From positions 1 to 53,926 of the forward strand of contig DATJCX010000002.1 of NCBI GenBank assembly GCA_035497735.1: a stretch of DNA of 53,926 nucleotides, in the 5' to 3' direction. The stretch comes from Brumimicrobium sp035497735 (GTDB lineage Bacteria; Bacteroidota; Bacteroidia; Flavobacteriales_D; Crocinitomicaceae). Positions 25,462 through 35,100 of the stretch are shown here, piece by piece. Within the stretch, counting starts at the first letter, position 1. Every line of letters begins with the position of its first letter. Under the pieces are notes generated by a model. The model had not been told where the DNA came from. It saw nothing but the letters and a program-made list of their open reading frames with translations, and made no database searches. Position numbers and translations under genes: made by a program.

Positions 25462-26220
25462 ATGGAATTAAACTATAAGAAATACGGTGAAGGCAAGGCT
25501 TTTATCATATTACATGGACTTTTTGGTTCATCGGACAATTGGCATTCACATGCTACTAAACTTGGGGAATACTTTGAAGTTTATTCAGTTGACCAAAGGA
25601 ACCATGGTGATTCAGGATGGAGCGATGATTTCAACTATGATGCCATGGCAGAGGACTTAAATGAGTTTGTTGAAAAGCATCAATTAGACGACTTTATCTT
25701 AATGGGGCATTCCATGGGTGGAAAAACAGCCATGCGCTATGCTCAATTATATCCAGACAAGATTGATAGGTTAATCATCGTTGATATGGGAATAAAAGGA
25801 TATCCCGTAACGCACGATGTTATAATCGAAGGATTAAAGTCTTTGAATCTAGAAAATCTAAGTACGAGAGGAGAAGCTGACGCCCATTTAGAAAAGTATA
25901 TTGGCAGCTATATGGTTAGGCAATTTTTACTAAAAAACTTACACCGAGATAAAACAGGATTTTCTTGGAAGGTTAACCTGAAAGTACTGGAAGAAAAATT
26001 GCATGAAGTCATAGATTCAATACCAAATGATGAAGTGATGATTGATACCTTATTTATGGTTGGTGGAACATCAGATTATATTGTTCCGGAGGATCATGAT
26101 GCTATCAGAAAGGTGTTTCCTTTAGCAACATTCTATACTATTGAAAAGGCAGGGCACTGGATTCATGCAGAAGCGCCAGAAGAGTTTATGGAACAAGTGC
26201 TAAGCTTTTCCTTACTGTAA
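25462..26220 (+). CDS. Alpha/beta-fold hydrolase (YbfF-like esterase)
   Basis: The 252-residue protein has an oxyanion loop (ILHGLFGSSDNWH), the nucleophile elbow GHSMGG with Ser84, and the catalytic histidine at His232 (GHWIHAEAPEEF). These and the overall length match the YbfF/ABHD11 esterase group, whose substrates are short acyl esters or acyl-CoA. It begins one nucleotide after pdxJ, so the two are translationally linked, though no biochemical connection to vitamin B6 is known to me. A terminator shared with the opposing OmpA gene follows. Confidence 0.9.
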   Translation: MELNYKKYGEGKAFIILHGLFGSSDNWHSHATKLGEYFEVYSVDQRNHGDSGWSDDFNYDAMAEDLNEFVEKHQLDDFILMGHSMGGKTAMRYAQLYPDKIDRLIIVDMGIKGYPVTHDVIIEGLKSLNLENLSTRGEADAHLEKYIGSYMVRQFLLKNLHRDKTGFSWKVNLKVLEEKLHEVIDSIPNDEVMIDTLFMVGGTSDYIVPEDHDAIRKVFPLATFYTIEKAGHWIHAEAPEEFMEQVLSFSLL

Positions 26221-26237
26221 AGAGAATATCATTCAAT

Positions 26238-26273
26238 AAAAAAGCCTCACTTCTAACGAAATGAGGCTTTTTT
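26238..26273. terminator. Bidirectional terminator between convergent genes
   Basis: AAAAAAGCCTCA (26238-26249) pairs with TGAGGCTTTTTT (26262-26273) around a 12-nt loop. Both strands end in a T run, so it serves the pdxJ-hydrolase operon and the OmpA-family gene. Confidence 0.92.
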
Positions 26274-26290
26274 TGTATATCAATTAGCAA

Positions 26291-28378
26291 TTAATCTTGT
26301 TTATTATTGTAATCCATTCTAACTACTTCGGCTTCCGTTCTACGATTAAACTGGTGAAGTAATTCAAACAATTCTTTATCGGTCTTCTGGAATTTATTAA
26401 TGTAAGATTCAGTTAACTCGATAGCTTCAGATTGCCCGTCAGGTCTTTCTGTGTAGTATTTATCATCTTGCAAGAATACAACTCTTGGCAAGTTTTCACC
26501 TTTACCTTCAGCAACTAATCTATTTGGATCAACTCCTTTTTCTTTTACTAGGTAGTCAACACAAGACTGTGCTCTTTTTTGTGCTAGCAACTCGTTAGAT
26601 TTAGCTGAACCACGTGAGTCAGTATGAGAAGACAACTTAAGAACCATTCCTGGGTACTCATTTAATAAGTCGTACACATAGTTTAATGAGTCTTTAGAGT
26701 TAATCTCACCTTCAATTATTTGAAGTTTAGCAGAACCTAAGTCATAACGTACTTCTGGAAGAACGATTGGTGTTTTAGGTAATAAAGGCATTTCTAGAAT
26801 AAAGTTTTGGTCGTATGCCAATTCTTTAGTAGAGAACATTTCAACTAAGTCACTTTCGTGATAACCTTCAGTAGGTAGAATTGTAACTGAGAAATCAGTT
26901 TCCTCTACAATAAAACGGTCACCGTCTGGTTTCTTATCCCAGAAAACCTCTCCATTTTCATTTGTTTTACCAGTAAATGGTTGTCCTCCTTCTGGAGTAA
27001 CCTGAACTGTTGCACCATTAATTCTTTCTGAACTACCAATTTTTCTAACAATTACTTTTAAGTCAAATAAGTTTGGAGGTAATTGGTATGACCAAACATC
27101 CGTTGTATTTCTTGTTCCTAAAGAACCTCTTCTATTAGAAGTAAAGAATCCGTTTTTCGCATCAACCTCTGTCATATGGAAATCATCCACATCAGAGTTG
27201 ATTGGCGTACCTAAGTTTACTGGATTCGTAAACTTCTTTGGGTCATCAGTTTTCTTTGCTTTATAGATATCTAATCCTCCTAAACCTTTATGTCCATTAG
27301 AAGAGAATAATAAATCACCATCTAACGCATACGTAGGGAAAAGTTCATCACCAGCAGTATTAATTTCTGGACCTAAGTTGATAGGCTTAGACCAAGACTT
27401 TGCTCTTCTATCATATTCAGTGTACCATAGGTCTCTTCCTCCGAATCCACCTGGCATATCTGAAGAGAAGATCATTGCTGAACCATCTTCGTTTGGAAGT
27501 GGGTGTCCTATACTAATTGTATCATTAAGACCTAAGTCGATTCTTTCTGGCTCTCCAAATCCTTTTCCTTTTTTCTCAGCTGTCCAAATTTGACAACCAT
27601 AAGCTTTTTTGTAAACTTCAGGACATCTTGTAAAGAATACATTTCTGAATCTTCCGTCAAATACTAAAGTACCTTCACTGTGTTCAGTGTTGATTCCTTC
27701 ACTTTCCAACAACTTTGGCTCAGTCCAGTTTCCAGTTCTATCCATTCCAGCTTCCCAGATGTTGAAGTAACCTTCACCGATGATTGCGTCTTTACCTTTT
27801 GTTGTTGGTGCAGGGCGAGAAGAAGAGAATACAATTGCATTTCCATTTCTGTTTGCAATTGCTGGCGCCATGTCCATTCCTTCATTATTGATTTTCGTTT
27901 CTGACTTAACTGTATATCTAGTTCTATTGTCTTTAAAAACAACAGCTCTATCTAAAGACTCCAATGCATTTGTAACTTGCTTGTCTCCTGGCTTTAACTT
28001 CAAGAATTCTTGGTAGCTATCACGTGCTTTGTCGTACTCTCCTTTTTCTTTATACTGGTTAGCCATTCTAAAGTAAACATAAGGATTGTCTTCAAAATGC
28101 TTTAAGTCGATAGCTCTTTGGTACCATTCGATAGCTTTTTCACCATCAAATGCTTTTTCAAAAGAATAACCAGCTTTATAAGCTAAAGAGGATTTCAAAG
28201 CTAAAGCCTTAGCGTTTTTTGGAGATATTTTATTATATGCTTTAACAGCTAGATCAGCTGCTTCGAAATACTTTCCGCTTTTAAATGCAGCGTCAGCTTT
28301 AACAACAGCTGGCGGGTTGGTTTGCGAAAAAATAAATGTCGATAATAAAATCGAAAAAATCAGTAGCGTATTTTTCAT
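26291..28378 (-). CDS. OmpA-family protein with TPR, beta-propeller (PD40) and CarboxypepD-like domains (PorE-like)
   Basis: The 695-residue product has a signal peptide (TLLIFSILLSTFIFSQ), TPR-type helices at about 25-140, a propeller of WD40/PD40 repeats at about 160-430 (AIVFSSSRPAP, MIFSSDMPGGFGG, LLFSSNGHKGLGG), a short carboxypeptidase-regulatory-like sandwich (RINGATVQVTPEGGQPF) and a C-terminal OmpA domain (LSSHTDSRGSAKSNELL). This order is that of PorE, the T9SS subunit that ties the complex to peptidoglycan, but many Bacteroidota encode several paralogues, often with a PorP/SprF gene; none is adjacent here. So PorE itself or a gliding/T9SS-associated paralogue are both possible. Confidence 0.88.
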   Translation of the reverse strand: MKNTLLIFSILLSTFIFSQTNPPAVVKADAAFKSGKYFEAADLAVKAYNKISPKNAKALALKSSLAYKAGYSFEKAFDGEKAIEWYQRAIDLKHFEDNPYVYFRMANQYKEKGEYDKARDSYQEFLKLKPGDKQVTNALESLDRAVVFKDNRTRYTVKSETKINNEGMDMAPAIANRNGNAIVFSSSRPAPTTKGKDAIIGEGYFNIWEAGMDRTGNWTEPKLLESEGINTEHSEGTLVFDGRFRNVFFTRCPEVYKKAYGCQIWTAEKKGKGFGEPERIDLGLNDTISIGHPLPNEDGSAMIFSSDMPGGFGGRDLWYTEYDRRAKSWSKPINLGPEINTAGDELFPTYALDGDLLFSSNGHKGLGGLDIYKAKKTDDPKKFTNPVNLGTPINSDVDDFHMTEVDAKNGFFTSNRRGSLGTRNTTDVWSYQLPPNLFDLKVIVRKIGSSERINGATVQVTPEGGQPFTGKTNENGEVFWDKKPDGDRFIVEETDFSVTILPTEGYHESDLVEMFSTKELAYDQNFILEMPLLPKTPIVLPEVRYDLGSAKLQIIEGEINSKDSLNYVYDLLNEYPGMVLKLSSHTDSRGSAKSNELLAQKRAQSCVDYLVKEKGVDPNRLVAEGKGENLPRVVFLQDDKYYTERPDGQSEAIELTESYINKFQKTDKELFELLHQFNRRTEAEVVRMDYNNKQD

Positions 28379-28553
28379 ATAGCAAAGTTTAACAAATAAT
28401 TTCTAATAATTTATGTTTCATATTTGACCTTCTTTCCTAAATAATATAATATTCCGAAGACTAAATAATTGCTAAAAGTAACAAAATTTTACTTAATCAT
28501 CAATTTTTTATGGAATATTTTAAAAAACCACTCCATTTCCAATTATTTATTCT

Positions 28554-29156
28554 TCAAGAATTACGTTTTATTGAACGTAAAAAGTCAGATACTCTATTTA
28601 TAGCTCTGCTTCGATGGCTCCTTTCATTTTTTTGATCCAAAGACATCTCAGCAAAAGTTTTCCCAAATTGTTCAGGTTCAAAGATAGGATCATAACCAAA
28701 ACCTTCGGTTCCTTTTCTTTCTTTTCTTATCTCTCCCCTGACAATTCCTTCAAATAAATATTCTTTTCCATCAAGAATCAAGGCTATAACTGTCCTAAAT
28801 CTTGCGTTTCTATTGACTTGGCTGGCTAATTTCTCCAGCACTAAGTCAATATTATTATCATCATTTTTTTCTGGTCCAGAAAAACGAGCACTATAAACAC
28901 CCGGTGCACCATCAAGCGCTTCTATTTCTAATCCAGTATCATCAGCAAAACAATTCACTCCGAATTTATCGTAAATGTATTTTGCTTTTTGTAAAGCATT
29001 GCCTTCGAGCGTTGGTTCCTCTTCAGGGATTTCATCAAAACAAGCTATATCTTTCAACGACTTCACCGATACATGATCGGGTAATAATCCTTGTATTTCC
29101 TTTACTTTATTTTGATTCTGTGAGGCGAATACCAATTCAAGAGTTGTTGTGTTCAT
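28554..29156 (-). CDS. rdgB: XTP/dITP diphosphatase (RdgB/HAM1)
   Basis: The 200-residue product cleaves non-canonical purine triphosphates (dITP, XTP) to monophosphates, keeping them out of DNA and RNA. The SQNQNKVKEI opening fits the (S/T)xxNxxK substrate loop, FADDTGLEIEALDGAPGVYSARF is the family core, and GFGYDPIFEPE plus SLDQKNERSHRSRA complete the active site. Length is normal. It starts 10 nt after the second DUF4412-like gene and is probably co-transcribed with it. Confidence 0.96.
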   Translation of the reverse strand: MNTTTLELVFASQNQNKVKEIQGLLPDHVSVKSLKDIACFDEIPEEEPTLEGNALQKAKYIYDKFGVNCFADDTGLEIEALDGAPGVYSARFSGPEKNDDNNIDLVLEKLASQVNRNARFRTVIALILDGKEYLFEGIVRGEIRKERKGTEGFGYDPIFEPEQFGKTFAEMSLDQKNERSHRSRAINRVSDFLRSIKRNS

Positions 29157-29166
29157 ACTTCTTGTA

Positions 29167-29856
29167 TTAACGTCCTCCTCCTTGCATTTTCTTCAAGTCT
29201 TCTGCAGTCTTTAAGGTATATCCTTTTGGAATGTCAAAGCTAAATTTCTGCTGAATATCTTTCTTGCTTAATTTGCCTTTAAACTCATAAGCTTCCATTT
29301 GCATATCCATTCCAAATGACTTTGAGTTCATCTCTAAAGGTAAACCTTTGATTTCATCAAATAAAAACTGTCCTCCTCTTAATCCTGGAACGATATCTTC
29401 TGTGTACCACACTTCTGATACGAAATCATTCTCAAAAGTAACAATTGCTTTTTTACATTTATAACCAATGATTTCTTTTGATTCTCCTTCAACGATTTCC
29501 ACACTTCTTACTTTTGAAGCATTCATCATTTCATTGTCTTCCGTTTCATCTTCGGTAACTTTCAATGCTACTTTCCCCATGAACATATTGTCTAACAATA
29601 CCAATGTCGTATCATTATCTTTTGAAGAAACTGTATTGGTTGTTGACATTTCTCCCATGTAGAAGTCTGTTCTAGATTTATCTCCTACAAAGTATATCTC
29701 TAGCATACTGTTCTCCATTTGACTAATATAAGCTGTCATTTGAGGATTGTCTGATGATAGTTTTACGTCATAAGAAATCTTTCCTGTTGTAACTTGCCCA
29801 AAAGCAATCAGTGAAAGAATAGAAAATGCTACGGATGTTATAAACTTAAATTTCAT
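29167..29856 (-). CDS. Secreted DUF4412-like protein, copy 2
   Basis: The 229-residue product has a signal peptide (FITSVAFSILSLIAFGQ) and a mature domain with the pattern GKISYDVKLSSDNPQM, GDKSRTDFYMGEMSTTN, GYKCKKAIVTFEND, EVWYTEDIVPG and a FDIPKGY ending. This is the DUF4412 type of periplasmic domain found widely in Bacteroidota; function unknown. It is clearly a paralogue of the gene just upstream at 29893-30546, aligning along its whole length, with an extra basic tail. The 36-nt spacer between the two carries its own promoter-like sequence. No lipobox, so it is likely soluble in the periplasm. Confidence 0.8.
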   Translation of the reverse strand: MKFKFITSVAFSILSLIAFGQVTTGKISYDVKLSSDNPQMTAYISQMENSMLEIYFVGDKSRTDFYMGEMSTTNTVSSKDNDTTLVLLDNMFMGKVALKVTEDETEDNEMMNASKVRSVEIVEGESKEIIGYKCKKAIVTFENDFVSEVWYTEDIVPGLRGGQFLFDEIKGLPLEMNSKSFGMDMQMEAYEFKGKLSKKDIQQKFSFDIPKGYTLKTAEDLKKMQGGGR

Positions 29857-29875
29857 GATTCTTTTATTTAGTTTT

Positions 29876-29907
29876 CAAATTTAACAAAGAAATTACATTC
29901 CTCCAAT
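29876..29907 (-). promoter_or_regulatory. Promoter-like sequence before DUF4412 copy 2
   Basis: On the minus strand ATTG (29904-29907), a 20-nt spacer and TAAATTTG (29876-29883) fit the Bacteroidota pattern. The -7 box lies 19 nt upstream of the ATG and equals the one before copy 1. Confidence 0.5.
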
Positions 29908-30546
29908 ATTTTTCATATCATCAATAGAAACTTCTTTGTAGTCTTTTGGAATAGAAAGATCGAATTGACCTTTTGTTTTACCAACTTTTTCAGTAAACTC
30001 TGAAGCAGTAAACTCCATCGTGATTTGTGGTTGTTGGATAACGAATTGTAATGGTAAACCTGGTACACCATTATCAACGTATTGTGCCAATACCCCTTCT
30101 TTTAACTTCACTTTTTCTGTGTACCAGTAAATTAACTCTGTTCCATCTTCTCCATAGATAACAGCTTTTTTACATTCGTATCCTAAGATTTTCTTTGTTT
30201 CGTCTATCAATTCAATTTCAATGTCTGCCTCATCTGCTTCAATCGCTGGAATCTCATCTATTTTCGCAGCTTGTCTTCCCATCATTCCGTCCAGCAACAT
30301 CAAACCTTTTCCTTTATCTGCGTCGATAATGGTTGTTGTTGTCATCAAACCACCCATTGACATCTCGGTTCTAGATTTATTACCTGCTGCTAAAACTTCT
30401 AAAGTAGAGTTTTGTAACATTCCTAATTGTGCTTTCACTTCAGGATCTGAAGATGACATTTTGATAGCATACTTAATCGAAAAATCTTGCGCCATTAACA
30501 TCCCTATTGAAAGGAATAATGCTGCAATAAGTGTTTTAATTTTCAT
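29893..30546 (-). CDS. Secreted DUF4412-like protein, copy 1
   Basis: The 217-residue product has a signal peptide (LIAALFLSIGMLMAQ) followed by the same pattern as its neighbour: FSIKYAIKMSSSDPEV, GNKSRTEMSMGGLMTTT, GYECKKAVIYGEDG, ELIYWYTEKVKL and FDLSIPKDYKEV. The two share conserved Cys-Lys-Lys and Trp-Tyr-Thr-Glu positions, which suggests a common ligand or fold constraint. The function is unknown. It is the first gene of a likely three-gene unit with copy 2 and rdgB, and has a well-formed promoter upstream. Confidence 0.8.
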   Translation of the reverse strand: MKIKTLIAALFLSIGMLMAQDFSIKYAIKMSSSDPEVKAQLGMLQNSTLEVLAAGNKSRTEMSMGGLMTTTTIIDADKGKGLMLLDGMMGRQAAKIDEIPAIEADEADIEIELIDETKKILGYECKKAVIYGEDGTELIYWYTEKVKLKEGVLAQYVDNGVPGLPLQFVIQQPQITMEFTASEFTEKVGKTKGQFDLSIPKDYKEVSIDDMKNIGGM

Positions 30547-30567
30547 GGTTTTATATTTTTAGTAATT

Positions 30568-30600
30568 CAAATTTACAATATTTGTGCCGATTTATGCAAA
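30568..30600 (-). promoter_or_regulatory. Promoter of the DUF4412-rdgB unit
   Basis: On the minus strand TTTG (30597-30600), a 21-nt spacer and TAAATTTG (30568-30575) match the Bacteroidota promoter (TTTG, 19-21 nt, TAnnTTTG). The -7 box ends 21 nt before the ATG. Confidence 0.7.
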
Positions 30601-30691
30601 ATACTTTTTTAAATCTGCATTTATTTGAGATAAGCGGTAATCTAAAATTTTATAAACGGAAGCAATCACTGCCTTACGACTTTCAAAAAAC

Positions 30692-30730
30692 AAAAAAGCA
30701 CCAATCCAAGAGTTCTTGAAATTGATGCTT
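30692..30730 (-). terminator. Terminator after the RND efflux operon
   Basis: On the minus strand AAGCATCAATTT pairs with the GGATTGGTGCTT arm (12 bp with G-U pairs) around a 12- to 15-nt loop, followed by six T, G and more T. It lies 28 nt past the stop of the outer-membrane factor gene. Confidence 0.8.
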
Positions 30731-30757
30731 CTGCTACAATAAACGTATTTTTATTTT

Positions 30758-32185
30758 TTATTTCCAGCCACCACCTAATGAACGATACAATTCAATGATT
30801 GCTTTAAATTCTTGTAGTCTATCACTAACACCTGAAAGTTGCGCTCCAATTAAACTTTGTTCTGATAATAGAACGTCCGTATAATTTGTAAAGCTGCTGA
30901 ATTCTAATAATTCCATTCGGTATTCTACTGCTTTTTCTAAGGATTCTATTTGAAGGGTTCTTAGCTCTTGTTTTCTTACAGAAGACTCATAAGAGTACAA
31001 AGCGTTAGTCACCTCTTGTCCTGCTGTTAAAAGAGACTTCTCAAAGTTGTTCCATGCTTGCTCTTGACTAATTTTCGCATTTCTATGATTTGTTTTTAAT
31101 TGTCCTCTTTGGAAAATCGGTTGTGTCAACCCTCCAACTAAATTCACAAAGATACTTGTTGGATCAAATAGTGTTCTTGTTGTCAATGCGCTAAGCCCTC
31201 CAGCTCCAGTTGACAATCTTAGTGTTGGATAAAACGAAGCTTTAGCTACATTCGTCAATTCAAATGCTTGTCTAAATTTTTGTTCAGCTGCCATTACATC
31301 AGGTCGTTTTGATAACAATAAAGAAGGAACTCCTAACGTCAGGTCAACATTCATTTCTTGCTCATCAAATTTTCCTCTTTCAATTGGCTGAAGTGGCCTA
31401 GCAGTTATTACGCATAGTAAATTCTCCAATTCTCTAATAGATTGCTCTAGGTCTGGAATTCTTACTTTTGCATCGTACAAGTTTGATTCCGCTTGAACAA
31501 CATCTGCTCCAGTTACGCTTCCAGCTTCCAATAGTGCCTCCAATGTTTCCACGGTTTTTTCACGAAGAGCGACTGTTTCTTTCGTTATCTCCAATTGCTT
31601 ATCTAAAGCTAACAGGGTATAATATACCTCTGCAATAGAAGAAGTCAAAGCAGTTCTCACTGCATTTTGTGAGGCTATGGAATTCATCCAAGCTGCATGT
31701 GAACTTCTTTTAGCTGCTGATAATTTCCCCCAAATTTCAACTTCCCAGCTTGTAGAAAAACCTAAAGAAACTGTTGTCGTCTGTAAATTGATATTTACCG
31801 AAGATGGCAGATTTATAGAATTCTGAGATGTCTTATTATAAGAAACAGAAGGATTAAAATCTAAAGTAGGCAGAAACGCCAATTTACTTTGCTTTAAAAG
31901 ATTTTCAGAACTTTGAATTTGCAATACTGCATTTCTAAGGTCATAGTTATTCGACAATCCCTCGCTAATAAGCGTCTTTAAATGTGGGTCTGTGAAAAAA
32001 TCACTCCATGCAATATCAGCAATTGAAACGGTATCTGCTGAGCTATAGTCCCTGTACAACTCTTTGTTTTCTTGTTCACTAATTTCTACCTCCTGGTATT
32101 TCTTAGTCACCAAGCCACAACTTGAGAATACGGTTACTAACGCGAAAAGACTTATATATTTAAATGTTTTCATTTTTTTCATCAT
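30758..32185 (-). CDS. Efflux outer-membrane lipoprotein (NodT/TolC type)
   Basis: The 475-residue product begins with a lipoprotein signal (FALVTVFSSC, lipidated Cys near residue 23). It is rich in long amphipathic helices in a two-fold repeat, the TolC fold, with NodT-family segments such as LEVEIWGKLSAAKRSSHAAW, GSVTGADVVQAESNLYDAK and LLSKRPDVMAAEQKFR. It forms the outer-membrane duct of the tripartite pump encoded with it. It starts 6 nt after the permease gene and ends the operon before a terminator. Confidence 0.95.
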   Translation of the reverse strand: MMKKMKTFKYISLFALVTVFSSCGLVTKKYQEVEISEQENKELYRDYSSADTVSIADIAWSDFFTDPHLKTLISEGLSNNYDLRNAVLQIQSSENLLKQSKLAFLPTLDFNPSVSYNKTSQNSINLPSSVNINLQTTTVSLGFSTSWEVEIWGKLSAAKRSSHAAWMNSIASQNAVRTALTSSIAEVYYTLLALDKQLEITKETVALREKTVETLEALLEAGSVTGADVVQAESNLYDAKVRIPDLEQSIRELENLLCVITARPLQPIERGKFDEQEMNVDLTLGVPSLLLSKRPDVMAAEQKFRQAFELTNVAKASFYPTLRLSTGAGGLSALTTRTLFDPTSIFVNLVGGLTQPIFQRGQLKTNHRNAKISQEQAWNNFEKSLLTAGQEVTNALYSYESSVRKQELRTLQIESLEKAVEYRMELLEFSSFTNYTDVLLSEQSLIGAQLSGVSDRLQEFKAIIELYRSLGGGWK

Positions 32186-32191
32186 CTATTT

Positions 32192-35100
32192 TTATTCTTC
32201 TATACTTTCGACTTCATGAATTGCTGGTTTACCTGAAACTTTTTCTTGTAAATATTGGAATACAGCGAACATTGCAGGAATAACAAAGATTCCGACTAAG
32301 GTACCCACTAACATTCCCCCAATAGCTCCGGCACCAATTGCGTGGTTACCAACTGCACCAGCACCTTTGGCCATCATCAATGGCAATAGACCGAAAATGA
32401 ACGCAAATGAAGTCATCAAAATTGGTCGTAAACGAATCTCAGCCCCTTTGATTGCAGCTGCTGCTATAGATAATCCTTTTGCTCTTTCTTGTACGGCAAA
32501 CTCCACAATAAGAATGGAGTTTTTCGCCAACAGTCCAATCAGCATAATGAAAGTAATTTGCAGGTAGATGTTATTCGTAATATCAAACATCCAAGCAAAG
32601 ATAAATGATCCTGCCAATCCAGTTGTCAATGGTAAAAGTACTGCGAAAGGCAATAAGTAACTTTCGTATTGTGCCGCTAATAAGAAGTACACAAAAATCA
32701 AACTCAATAAGAAAATATAAGCAGTTTGACTACTTGCGCTAATTTCCTCACGTGTCATTCCTGAGAATTCATAACCATATCCGAAAGGCAATGTTTCTTT
32801 TGCCACTTCTTCAATTGCAATAATAGCATCTCCTGTACTGAAGCCTTCTGCCGGTCCACCAATTACTTTAATTGAAGTAAACAAGTTGAATCGGTCTAAC
32901 ACTTGGGGTCCCATCACTTTCTCCATCGTCATAAACTGTGTGATTGGTGCCATGTCGCCTCGGTCGTTTCTAACCATGATTCTATTCAGTGACTCTTCAT
33001 CAGCTCTGTCTTCTGCTTCTGCTTGATACATCACTCGATAAAGTTTACCAAATCTATTAAAGTCAGACGCATAAACACCTGCGTAGTACCCCTGCATCGT
33101 TCCTAAAACATCAGTAACAGTTAATCCCGCACGCTTAATTGCCGGAACATCTAGATCAATTTGATATTGCGGATAATTTGGCGAGAAAGAAGATGCTGCG
33201 TACATAATTTCAGGTCTAGCATTAAGTGCAGCTAGGAACTTCTCTTTGATAATATCAAAATCTTGAATTTCTCCACCCATTCTATCTTGCAACTGGAATT
33301 CAAATCCTGAGTTGAAACCAAACCCAGAAATAGTTGGACGACCGAAGAAGATAATCTTAGCGTCTTTAATATCGCTAACGCTGGCAAAAAGTTTTCCTAT
33401 AATATCTTTTTGTTCTTGTCCTTCCCCTTTACGTTCGTCCCAAGGTTTAAACTTCATGAACATCATTCCATAGTTACTACCAGTACCACTAATCAGACTT
33501 CGACCAGTAACCTCCATGTTACTTACAATTTCAGGAATGCCTTGAATTCGTTGAGCGATTTCATTCATCACTTCTTCCGTTCTTTCAATTGAAGTCCCTG
33601 GAGGCAAACTAATATCTGCCATTCCTCCACCTGTATCTTCATCTGGAACGAATGCCTTAGGGTGGTTTTGCATAAACAGCATAAAAATCAATCCAAAAAC
33701 ACCAATTCCTAAGAATGCAATCCATCTTCTTTTTACTAGGAAAGCAACACCTTTTGTATATTTAGCTGTTACTGCGTCAAATCCTGCGTTAAAAGCACCA
33801 TAAAAACGTTGAACAAAGTTTTTCTTTTTTTCTTCTTTATTATGTGGCTTTAGTAAAATAGCACAAAGTGCAGGTGATAAAGTCAAGGCGTTAACCGCTG
33901 ACAATAAAATCGCAATTGCTAAAGTAATACCAAACTGTTTATAGAAAACTCCGGCGGTACCACTAATAAATGCCAAGGGGAAGAATACTGCTGACATCAC
34001 CAAAGTAATGGAAATAATAGCACCAGTAATTTCGTGCATCGCCTCATGAGAAGCTTTTCTTGGATCTTGCTCTCCCGCCTCCATCTTGGCGTGGACGGCC
34101 TCGACGACCACAATGGCGTCATCCACCACAATCCCGACGGCAAGCACTAAAGCAAACAGTGTCAATAGGTTCAATGTAAACCCAAATAAATTCAGAAAGA
34201 AGAATGTACCAATAATCGCCACTGGAACGGCAATTGCTGGAATCAATGTTGACCTCCAATCTTGTAGGAAAATAAATACTACTAAGAAAACAAGAATAAA
34301 TGCATCGATAAGTGTACTTACAACCTTAGAGATTGACTCCGATAAGAAATCGTTGGCGTTATAAACATCTGCCCATGCAATTCCTTTAGGAAAATCTTTT
34401 TCTGCTTCTTCAAGAACAGTTCTAACACCCTTAATTATCGTTTGTGCATTGGATCCAGCAGTCTGTGCAATTGCTACCCCAATAGAACCAGTACCGTTTG
34501 TTTTAGAAGTCCCCGAATAACTTTGAGCTCCTAGTTCAATTCTTGCAACATCTCCTAATCTTAGAATTTCTCCATTTTCAGTTGCTTTTATTACAATATC
34601 TTCATATTCCTTTTCTTCTACCAAACGTCCTTTATACTTGATCGTATATTGGAAAGTTTGCTCTCCTCTTTCTCCGAATTGACCTGGTGCTGCCTCAACG
34701 TTTTGTTCTGCTAAGACTCTTCTAATATCATCAGGAACCAAGCCGTAACTTGCCATCACGTCTGGTTTAAGCCAAATTCGCATGGAGTATTGGTTTTGTC
34801 CAAAAACCATTGCCTCTCCTACCCCTTCTACACGTTTAACGATAGGAAGAATATTGATATCCGCATAGTTTTGCAGGAATACCTCATCATACTGATCTGT
34901 TGTAGAGTAGAAGGAGAACACTAAAATATTATCGACCTGTCGCTTCTGCGTAGTTACCCCAGCACGTCGTACATCCTCGGGCAACAATGGCGTAGCTCTA
35001 GCCACCCTGTTTTGAACGTTTACCGCCGCCATATCAGGGTCTGTACCTAATTTAAAATAGATACTAATATTTACCGAACCATCGTTACTTGAAGTAGAGG

